From: Desulfovibrionaceae bacterium
GTDB taxonomy: Bacteria; Desulfobacterota; Desulfovibrionia; Desulfovibrionales; Desulfovibrionaceae
Length of the DNA: 64,000 nt
Assembly (NCBI GenBank): GCA_910575755.1
Contig: CAJTFO010000002.1
Coordinates: 372,001 to 436,000 of the forward strand
Direction of reading: 5' to 3'
Of this stretch, positions 58,042 through 64,000 are shown piece by piece. The notes beneath the pieces are model-generated. The model made no database searches, was not told the DNA's origin, and saw only the letters and a program-made list of their open reading frames with translations. Each line of letters opens with the position of its first letter. The stretch's first letter is position 1. A program made the position numbers and the translations under genes.

Positions 58042-58902
58042 ATGCAAAACAGAGTCTGTCGACATGTGCTTCTGGTCTGCAAGGCCCATCATGAACGCGC
58101 CCGGGAGCTCGGTTGCGAGATCCTGCAATGGCTGCGCATACACGGGCATATGGCGACGCTGATCGAGGCCGGAAAGGATGAGGCGGCCTATGATGAAGAA
58201 CTTGATTTCGTGATCGTGCTCGGCGGCGACGGCACCATGCTGGGGGTGGCCCGCCGCCTGGTAGGACGTGCAGTGCCCCTGTTCGGCATCAATTTCGGCC
58301 GGGTGGGCTTTTTGACCGACGCGCAGCCCGATCATTGGGAGGAGCGCCTCAAAGTCTGCCTCAGGGATGACCCGCCCTTGCGCGCCTGCCTGGCCCTGCG
58401 CTGGAAGCTCACGCGCGACGGCAGGCTGGAAGCCGGCGGCGCCGCTGTCAACGATGTTGTCTTGAGCCGGGGTTCGCTTTCACGCCTGGTCTGCGTCCAC
58501 ATTACTGTGGATGGGCAGCGCATGGGGCTTTTGCGCAGCGACGGTCTTATTCTTTCCACGCCGGTGGGCAGCTCGGGCTACAGCGTTTCAGCCGGTGGGC
58601 CCCTGCTCCATCCAGGCATGAATGCCGTGGCCATGACGCCCATCTGTCCTTTTCTGAATACTATTTCTCCCATGGTTTTTCCGGGCGCGACGGTTTGCCA
58701 GCTGCGCATCGAACCCGGGTCCACTGACTGCTACATCACTGTGGACGGGCAGGAAGGGCAGCAACTGGAGATAGGCGATCTGGTGGAAGTCACCGGCGTG
58801 CCCGCGGCGGTGCGCTTCATGGGGGATGAAATTTCCTTTTTTGAGCGCCTGCGCACGCGCGGCTTTGTGCTTGAGCGGGCTTCCGGCGCGGATGCAGAGT
58901 AA
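58042..58902 (+). CDS. nadK: NAD kinase
   Basis: This 286-residue enzyme phosphorylates NAD to NADP. Hallmarks are LGGDGTMLGVAR (about 59-70), the NAD-binding FGINFGRVGFLTD (about 80-92), and the second-domain patterns NDVVLSRG and DGLILSTPVGSSGYSVSAGG (about 172-191). The ATG at 58042 fits the usual N terminus. The next gene starts 3 bases after its stop. Confidence 0.95.
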   Translation: MQNRVCRHVLLVCKAHHERARELGCEILQWLRIHGHMATLIEAGKDEAAYDEELDFVIVLGGDGTMLGVARRLVGRAVPLFGINFGRVGFLTDAQPDHWEERLKVCLRDDPPLRACLALRWKLTRDGRLEAGGAAVNDVVLSRGSLSRLVCVHITVDGQRMGLLRSDGLILSTPVGSSGYSVSAGGPLLHPGMNAVAMTPICPFLNTISPMVFPGATVCQLRIEPGSTDCYITVDGQEGQQLEIGDLVEVTGVPAAVRFMGDEISFFERLRTRGFVLERASGADAE

Positions 58903-58905
58903 GCC

Positions 58906-60654
58906 ATGCAGGAATGCCAAGTACCCTCACGCGTGTGTGACATCCGCCTGGGCGGGGATGTGCGCTTCGACGCCTGGCTGTACAGCATGCTGATGGACAA
59001 TAACCTGGCCTACCGGATGAATCCGGACATCATTGCCAGTCCGGAACAGCTGGCCTTCATGGTGCAGCTGGACGATGATCAGGTTTATCTGCCCTGTTCC
59101 GACGCCACTTTCGCCATGCTGCGCGTGGTCGGCCGGTCCCCAAGACTGCAGGCGCAGTACAACCGCGCCTGGCGCATTATCATGCGGCTGATCCGCTCCA
59201 TGGTGCGGGATCGCGCGGAGCGCTGCCGCATACTGCATTTCTGCCGCTATCGTTTTTCACAGTATGTGGCTCAGGGCACGCTGATTCCGTCGCGTCTGGT
59301 CAAGCGGATGACCGATCTGGTGCTGGCGCAGAGTTTCAGCCTGGGCGACCCCTGGCGCGAACGCCGTCGCGCCTCCACCCTGCGTCAGCAGGAAATGCTG
59401 GAACTGCCCCTGATCCGGGAGAATCTGCAAGCCATGCCGGACTGTGAGCTGCCCCGGGACATGCGCGGCGCGCGGCGTCTGCTCGACAGTCTGGAACTGG
59501 CCCGCTTTTTCTGCCTGTCGGCTATGGCCAAAGACTGGCAGGAGCGGTTGCCCTCGGGCCCGGAAATCCGCCAGGCCATGCGCCAGGCCGAGCAGGCGGC
59601 CGCGCCCTTGCGCGAATATTTTCAGGATTCCCTGCACCCTTCCACCATACTTTTTCTCTGTGACGCCGATGGGGGCATTCTTTTTGATCTGGCCATGCTG
59701 CACAGTCTTATCCGCATGGGGCACAAAGTCATTTGCGCGGTGAAGGCCGGCTTTTATTTCTTTGCGCCCACTCTGGACGACATGGAAAGCGATCCCGTGC
59801 TGGAAGGCTGGCTGCGCGGCGGTATTGTTCTGCGTGAAGCGCGGATTGGCAAGAATGACCTGCTGCGGCATTTGCGCGAGCATCGCATGGTGGTCATTGA
59901 TGACGGCACGCGCGAACGCCTGAACCTCTACCGGGTTTCCGTGACCTTTTCCCGCGCCTGGAAAGAGGCCGATGTGGTGTTGTGCAAGGGCTGGCGCGCG
60001 GCGGATATCTTTTTGGGCTCCAGCCATCAGTTCACGCGCGATATTGTCTGCTACTGGCACAGCGAAAGCGGTTTTCGTATAGAACTGCGCCGGCATGCGC
60101 CGGAGGCGCGCAAGTTCTGCGAAGAAGCCATCGCCGCTCAGGCCGACGCCATCATCAAAAAAATGCGTGAGGCCCACAGGCAGGGCCGTTCCGTCATGTT
60201 TTACAGTTGCGTCATCGGCAGTATCCCCGGTCAGACAGGCGTCGCCATATCGCTGGCGCGGACCTTTGTGGACAATCTGCGAAAAAAAATGGATAATATC
60301 CTGATTATCAATCCGGCGGAGCATTTTGTGGAGGGCATGGACGGGGACGACCTGATGTTCATGTGGGAAAGGGTGCAACGCAGTGGCCTTATTGACGTGT
60401 GGCGCTTCCAGACGGTGGAGGATATTGAGGAAAGCTTTGCCCTGCTGGGGCGCAGGGTGCCGCCGGCCTGGTCCGGCAAGGATTCCACCTATTCCACGGG
60501 CTGCACCAAGGAAATGCGCATTGCTCTGGATATGCAGTGCAGAAACCGCGAAATGCAGATCATCGGGCCTGAGCCGCGGCTCTTTTTCCGCCGGGGCGAA
60601 TACGGGGTGGGCAAATATTTTGACGCCAGCATCAGTCGCCGCACGGAGCGCTGA
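58906..60654 (+). CDS. Protein with DUF89/ARMT1-like C-terminal half
   Basis: I cannot assign this 582-residue soluble protein with confidence. The C-terminal half (about 240-400) resembles the DUF89/ARMT1 metal-dependent phosphatase fold: [15 protein letters not shown] (about 250-264) where the family has DNAGE, followed by [20 protein letters not shown], and [15 protein letters not shown] (about 352-366) like the KGxxN motif. The Asp/Asn metal residues are partly replaced (DADGG, no KGQGN). The N-terminal half is helical and unrecognised, and the last 150 residues have a possible alpha/beta fold ([14 protein letters not shown]). It overlaps no neighbour and is 3 bases after nadK, so it is probably co-transcribed. 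Confidence 0.7.
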   Translation: MQECQVPSRVCDIRLGGDVRFDAWLYSMLMDNNLAYRMNPDIIASPEQLAFMVQLDDDQVYLPCSDATFAMLRVVGRSPRLQAQYNRAWRIIMRLIRSMVRDRAERCRILHFCRYRFSQYVAQGTLIPSRLVKRMTDLVLAQSFSLGDPWRERRRASTLRQQEMLELPLIRENLQAMPDCELPRDMRGARRLLDSLELARFFCLSAMAKDWQERLPSGPEIRQAMRQAEQAAAPLREYFQDSLHPSTILFLCDADGGILFDLAMLHSLIRMGHKVICAVKAGFYFFAPTLDDMESDPVLEGWLRGGIVLREARIGKNDLLRHLREHRMVVIDDGTRERLNLYRVSVTFSRAWKEADVVLCKGWRAADIFLGSSHQFTRDIVCYWHSESGFRIELRRHAPEARKFCEEAIAAQADAIIKKMREAHRQGRSVMFYSCVIGSIPGQTGVAISLARTFVDNLRKKMDNILIINPAEHFVEGMDGDDLMFMWERVQRSGLIDVWRFQTVEDIEESFALLGRRVPPAWSGKDSTYSTGCTKEMRIALDMQCRNREMQIIGPEPRLFFRRGEYGVGKYFDASISRRTER

Positions 60655-60712
60655 GCGCGGCGGCAGCGAAAACAGGGCGGGCTTGCGCCGCCGCAGGGAG
60701 TGGATTGAGATC

Positions 60713-62146
60713 ATGGCCGCCTATGAAGCCGTTATCGGCCTGGAAGTGCATGTGCAACTGGCAACGGCCTCCAAGCTGTTCTGTTCCTGTTCCACCAGAT
60801 TCGGCCAGCCGCCGAACACCAATGTGTGCGAAATCTGCGCGGGCATGCCCGGCGCGTTGCCTGTGCCCAACCGCCAGGCTGTGCATTATGCCGCCCTGGT
60901 GGGTCTGGCCACCAATTGCGCCATCAATCGCCGCTCCATTTTTGCCCGCAAAAACTATTTTTATCCAGACCTGCCCTCAGGCTACCAGATTTCCCAGTTC
61001 GACCTGCCCATCTGCGAGCGCGGTCATCTGGATATCGAGGCGGATGGAGTAAGCAAGCGTATCGGCATCACCCGCATTCACATGGAAAACGACGCGGGAA
61101 AGAACATTCACGCCCAGGGCGAAAACGTCAGCTATGTGGATCTGAACCGCGCCGGCACGCCCCTGGTGGAGATTGTTTCCGAACCGGACATGCGCTCCGC
61201 CGCCGAAGCTGTGGCCTATCTCAAGGCCTTGTACGGCATTGTAACCTACCTGGGCGTCTGCGACGGCAATATGGAGGAGGGCAGTTTTCGTTGTGACGCC
61301 AACGTTTCCCTCCGGCCCGTGGGCGCGACGACCTTCGGCACGCGTACCGAACTCAAGAATCTCAATTCCTTCCGCAATGTCCAGAGAGCCATTGAATTTG
61401 AGATCGCCCGTCAGCAGGACGTGCTGGATGACGGCGACGCTGTGGTGCAGGAAACGCGCCTCTATGACGCGGTGAAGAACAGCACCGCTTCCATGCGCAG
61501 CAAGGAAGAGGCGCACGATTACCGTTACTTTCCAGACCCGGATCTGCTGCCTGTGGAGATCAGCGCGGACGAGCTGGAAAGCTGGCGGGCCGAACTGCCG
61601 GAATTGCCCCGCCCCCGCGCCCGTCGCTTCATGGAGCTCACCGGCCTGCCCGAAGCGGAAGTGGAAGTTCTGGTGCAGAGCCGCGCGCTGGCCGACTTTT
61701 TTGAGACAGCCGCGCAAAAGGCCGACCCCCGCAAGGTGGCCAATTATATGTTGGGTCCGCTGCTGCGCGAATGCAACGCGCGCGGCCTTGCTACAGAAGA
61801 TCCCTCCCAATGGGCCATGAAGCCCGAGGCCCTGGCGGAATTGGCGCGTATTGTGGATCAGGGGCTGATCAGCGCCAAAATCGCCAACGATATTTTCGGT
61901 GAGCTGTTCAGCACCGGGGCCATGCCCGAAGCCTATGTGAAAGAAAAAGGCCTGGGCCAGATTTCAGACTCTTCCGCTCTGGAAGCCGCCGTGGATGCGG
62001 TGATTGCCGCCAATCCTGCGGAGGTGGAGGCCTACAGGGGCGGCAAGACCAAGCTGCTCAGCTTTTTTGTGGGCCAGGTCATGCGCGCCACCAGGGGCAA
62101 AGCCAATCCTGCCCTGGTCAATGAATTGCTGGGCAGGAAACTGTAA
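60713..62146 (+). CDS. gatB: Asp/Glu-tRNA amidotransferase subunit B
   Basis: GatB with GatA and GatC converts Glu-tRNA-Gln (and Asp-tRNA-Asn) to the amide forms. The 477-residue length is standard. Signature parts: [18 protein letters not shown] (about 7-24), [15 protein letters not shown] with zinc-type Cys (about 42-56), [16 protein letters not shown] (about 82-97), and the C-terminal YqeY-like tail domain. The ATG at 60713 is preceded by TTGAGAT; a longer open frame upstream overlaps the DUF89-like gene and has no family match. gatA and gatC are not adjacent. Confidence 0.96.
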   Translation: MAAYEAVIGLEVHVQLATASKLFCSCSTRFGQPPNTNVCEICAGMPGALPVPNRQAVHYAALVGLATNCAINRRSIFARKNYFYPDLPSGYQISQFDLPICERGHLDIEADGVSKRIGITRIHMENDAGKNIHAQGENVSYVDLNRAGTPLVEIVSEPDMRSAAEAVAYLKALYGIVTYLGVCDGNMEEGSFRCDANVSLRPVGATTFGTRTELKNLNSFRNVQRAIEFEIARQQDVLDDGDAVVQETRLYDAVKNSTASMRSKEEAHDYRYFPDPDLLPVEISADELESWRAELPELPRPRARRFMELTGLPEAEVEVLVQSRALADFFETAAQKADPRKVANYMLGPLLRECNARGLATEDPSQWAMKPEALAELARIVDQGLISAKIANDIFGELFSTGAMPEAYVKEKGLGQISDSSALEAAVDAVIAANPAEVEAYRGGKTKLLSFFVGQVMRATRGKANPALVNELLGRKL

Positions 62147-62204
62147 GGTCTGGTTTTACAAGGTTCTGGCACCTACTTTTGCGAGTGGACGCCGCAATTT
62201 TTCG

Positions 62205-62286
62205 CCCGCGCCGAATGAGCGGAAAAACCACGCTTTTTCCGCGAAATGACGGCGGCGAACAGATTGAAAATTTACATTTTCAATCG
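62205..62286. repeat. Dispersed two-hairpin intergenic repeat, copy 2 (inverted)
   Basis: The reverse complement of the unit at 27472-27548: CCGCGCCGAATGAGCGGAAA leading through the GCGGAAAAAC/CTTTTTCCGC hairpin and linker to the GATTGAAAAT/ATTTTCAATC hairpin. The linker differs by a few bases and the distal arm by one base (TTTACATTTT versus GTACATTTTC). Confidence 0.8.
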
Positions 62287-62553
62287 AAAAATGCTTATGG
62301 ATATGAACGCTGAACGCAATATGTTTTCACTGTTGGCCGAGATAAATAAATAATTCACGAACATATTTGAGACCAGGAAGCCGAAGTCAGGGCTTTGGAT
62401 CAACTCAGCCTGTTGCATAGCCGCCTTAAGGCGGCCCGAATATTCAGCCGCTTTGAGCGAATCACAATTCAGGCGCCCGGCTTTGCCGGGGGGCATGACA
62501 CATCAGGTACGGCTTTGGCCTCTGGCGGAGTCGGGAATTTTACGGTAAAGACC

Positions 62554-62582
62554 TTGGCATGCCCCGTACTTTGTGCTAAAGA
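62554..62582 (+). promoter_or_regulatory. Promoter candidate of ppaC
   Basis: TTGGCA (62554-62559), a 17-base spacer and TAAAGA (62577-62582), about 65 bases before the ATG. The -10 match is weak. Confidence 0.35.
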
Positions 62583-62647
62583 GTACAAAGCGGTGCATGT
62601 GGGGCCGCATCATAACATAAAAGAACCTATCGGAAGGAGAAAATGTC

Positions 62648-63565
62648 ATGTCCGCATTAGTTCTTGGTCACATGAATCCTGATACCGACAGCATTGTCGC
62701 CGCCATTGCCGCCGCAGACCTGTACAGCAAGCGCGGTTTTGACGTTACCCCGGCCGCCCAGGGCGCGCCCACCCCTGAAACCGAATTTGTGCTGAAAAAG
62801 TTCGGTCTCACCGCGCCTCAGGTCGTCAGCGACGTGGCCGGAAAAAAGCTGTATCTGGTGGACTACTCCGATCTGGCTCAGGCCCCTCAGGGCATGGATT
62901 CCGCCACGGTGCTGGGCATCGTTGACCATCACAAGCTGGGCGACGTGACGACCTCCTCGCCGCTGGAAGCCTGGATCTGGCCGGTGGGCTGCACTGGCAC
63001 CGTGATCAAGAATATGTATGATTTCTATGGTGTGGAAATTCCCCAGAATATTGCCGGCGGCCTGCTCTGCGCCATTCTTTCCGACACGGTCATCTTCAAA
63101 TCCCCCACCTGTACCGAAGCTGACAAGAAAGCCGTGGAAGCCCTGGCGAAAATCGCCGGTGTGAGTGACGTGATGGCTCTGGGCATGGAAATGTTCAAGG
63201 TCAAGAGCGCCGTGGAAGGCGCTTCCATGCATGATCTGGTCTTCCGCGACTACAAAGATTTCGACATGAACGGCAACAAGGTGGGCATCGGTCAGCTGGA
63301 AGTGGTGGATCTTTCCATTCTGGACGCGGTCAAGGCCGGTCTGCAGGATGAAATCGCCAAGGTGAAAGGCGAAGGCCGCCACAGTGTGTTCCTGCTGCTC
63401 ACGGACATCATGAAGGAAGGTTCGGAAATGCTGATCGTTTCCGACGACCCCGGTGTGGTGGAAAAAGCCTTTGGCGTGAAGGCCGAAGGCAGCTCTGTAT
63501 GGTTGCCCGGCGTCATGAGCCGCAAAAAGCAGGTTGTGCCCAACTTTGAAAAAGCCTTCAAATAA
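62648..63565 (+). CDS. ppaC: Manganese-dependent inorganic pyrophosphatase
   Basis: This family II pyrophosphatase of 305 residues splits PPi to phosphate. It helps drive ATP sulfurylase when sulfate is activated, in line with a sulfate reducer. DHH-family metal motifs are visible: LGHMNPDTDSI (about 5-15), YLVDYSD (about 70-76) and GIVDHHKLGD (about 92-101). The C-terminal DHHA2 domain holds the GVMSRKKQVVPN end with the substrate-binding SRKKQ. AAGGAG precedes the ATG and a perfect long hairpin terminator follows. Confidence 0.96.
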   Translation: MSALVLGHMNPDTDSIVAAIAAADLYSKRGFDVTPAAQGAPTPETEFVLKKFGLTAPQVVSDVAGKKLYLVDYSDLAQAPQGMDSATVLGIVDHHKLGDVTTSSPLEAWIWPVGCTGTVIKNMYDFYGVEIPQNIAGGLLCAILSDTVIFKSPTCTEADKKAVEALAKIAGVSDVMALGMEMFKVKSAVEGASMHDLVFRDYKDFDMNGNKVGIGQLEVVDLSILDAVKAGLQDEIAKVKGEGRHSVFLLLTDIMKEGSEMLIVSDDPGVVEKAFGVKAEGSSVWLPGVMSRKKQVVPNFEKAFK

Positions 63566-63582
63566 ACTGTCCTTCTGTTGAA

Positions 63583-63619
63583 AACGCAAAAACCCCGGTA
63601 CGACCGGGGTTTTTGCGTT
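63583..63619. terminator. Strong terminator of ppaC
   Basis: The arms 63583-63599 and 63603-63619 form a perfect 17-bp stem (AACGCAAAAACCCCGGT on the left) with a 3-base loop and T-rich right arm. It serves ppaC and probably the convergent gene too. Confidence 0.9.
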
Positions 63620-63645
63620 CTGATGCTGGAAGTCCGGGCAAGGAC

Positions 63646-63963
63646 TCAGGATTTTTGCCTGGCGCAGCCGCACAGCCCAATAAACGCCAGTGCCTGCCCT
63701 GTGGCCAGGGTCAGGTCGCTGTCCACCGCGGCCGCGGCCAGCACAAGGCCGACGCCCGCCGTCAGCCACAGACGGCGATGCAGAAAAAGCGCCGCCGCCT
63801 GCAACAGCAGGCCCCCCAGAAAAAGCGTGGGAAAGAGCCAGAGCGGCAGCGGATCGGTCAGCAGAATCGTTGCCGCGCGGCTGATTTCCTCCCGTGCCGG
63901 CCCGGCGGACTGAGCCGCGTCCTGCACGGTATGCGCCATGCGCGTTATGGGAGTGGCATCCAT
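63646..63963 (-). CDS. Small membrane protein, function unknown
   Basis: This 105-residue protein has a short soluble N terminus (about 1-38) and two or three hydrophobic helices (about 39-60, 66-82, 85-100) with an ending CGCARQKS. No family pattern is recognised. The ATG at 63963 and continuous hydrophobic pattern support it as coding on the - strand, convergent with ppaC. It reaches to within 40 bases of the window end, so its upstream operon context is unknown. Confidence 0.6.
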   Translation of the reverse strand: MDATPITRMAHTVQDAAQSAGPAREEISRAATILLTDPLPLWLFPTLFLGGLLLQAAALFLHRRLWLTAGVGLVLAAAAVDSDLTLATGQALAFIGLCGCARQKS

Positions 63964-64000
63964 TGTGGCAGTTTACCCGCAAAATTTTGTCCGGGCAATT

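Larger units (their letters stand above)
62147..62647. other. Intergenic region between gatB and ppaC
   Basis: This 501-base stretch holds the repeat at 62205-62286, an AT-rich segment (62287-62390), a perfect 16-base palindrome GCCGCCTTAAGGCGGC at 62420-62435, a GCCCGGC/GCCGGGG hairpin near 62473-62490 and the probable ppaC promoter. A 74-codon frame on the - strand (62272-62496) has no ribosome site or family pattern and is not called. The collection of repeats looks like accumulated mobile debris. Confidence 0.5.

Noticed and set aside
62272-62496. A 74-codon - strand frame between gatB and ppaC
   Set aside because: It starts inside the dispersed repeat on its opposite side, has no ribosome site and no recognisable pattern.

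Overview
The window is a high-G+C bacterial chromosome segment whose gene content points to an anaerobic sulfate reducer of the Desulfovibrionaceae. The indicators are a membrane-bound [NiFe] hydrogenase, a TAXI-type TRAP transporter with a DUF1850 protein, a symporter with a 40-residue accessory protein, a Mn-dependent pyrophosphatase (useful where sulfate activation releases much PPi), and Desulfovibrio-like Tol-Pal and SrfABC loci. The assignment rests on remembered family resemblance, not on a search. About 48 protein genes, one tRNA gene, two transposase remnants and many hairpins are supported. No rRNA, CRISPR array or intact mobile element is seen.

Layout. 1-1908 (-): hyaA and the 5' part of hyaB, an uptake hydrogenase that carries all six proximal-cluster cysteines of oxygen-tolerant enzymes. 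2322-5543 (-): a phosphopantetheinyl transferase and a large EF-hand/membrane protein of unknown function. 5910-12447: ilvA, two hypothetical exported or membrane proteins, a shortened MntP, an OsmC protein, a transposase scrap and a DEAD-box helicase. 12637-18237 (+): a sigma-54 promoter, then TauE/SafE exporter, sulfotransferase, SLC13 permease and a PrpR-type sigma-54 activator, which look like one self-contained organosulfur or anion regulon. 18598-23763 (+): tolQ-tolR-tolA-(extra double TonB_C protein)-tolB-pal. 24280-26194 (+): upp-uraA uracil salvage. 26330-27705: a 53-residue CxxCxGxG protein, a DUF1269 protein, hairpin-rich repeats and tRNA-Pro(GGG). 27805-30875 (-): a glucan branching enzyme and a beta-hydroxyacid dehydrogenase.

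30891-46918 (-) is the standout: ten tightly packed, often overlapping genes. In transcription order they are a glycine-zipper lipoprotein, a membrane-anchored trypsin-like protease, SrfA, SrfB (Hsp70/actin-like ATPase), SrfC (dynamin-like GTPase), a membrane protein with a Sel1-like end, a periplasmic VWA protein resembling the sensor half of the type VI secretion kinase PpkA, an ABC ATPase, an FtsX-type permease and an exported FGE/SUMF1 protein. The last four plus the lipoprotein resemble the TagQRST-PpkA envelope-sensing module of type VI secretion, but no secretion, kinase or phosphatase gene is present and the module is joined to SrfABC instead. I read it as a candidate undescribed envelope-spanning signalling or remodelling system.

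47201-50953 (+): TAXI-TRAP receptor, DUF1850 protein and fused TRAP permease. 51090-52851 (-): a sodium/solute symporter with its small accessory protein behind an intrinsic terminator and a Phe-rich leader ORF, a candidate attenuator. 52873-57905 (-): TetR regulator, LonB-like protease, hemC, a FmdB zinc ribbon and gmhA. 58042-62146 (+): nadK, a DUF89/ARMT1-like protein and gatB. 62648-63565 (+): ppaC. A small membrane protein on the - strand closes the window. Two inverted copies of an approximately 80-bp two-hairpin intergenic repeat lie near tRNA-Pro and between gatB and ppaC.
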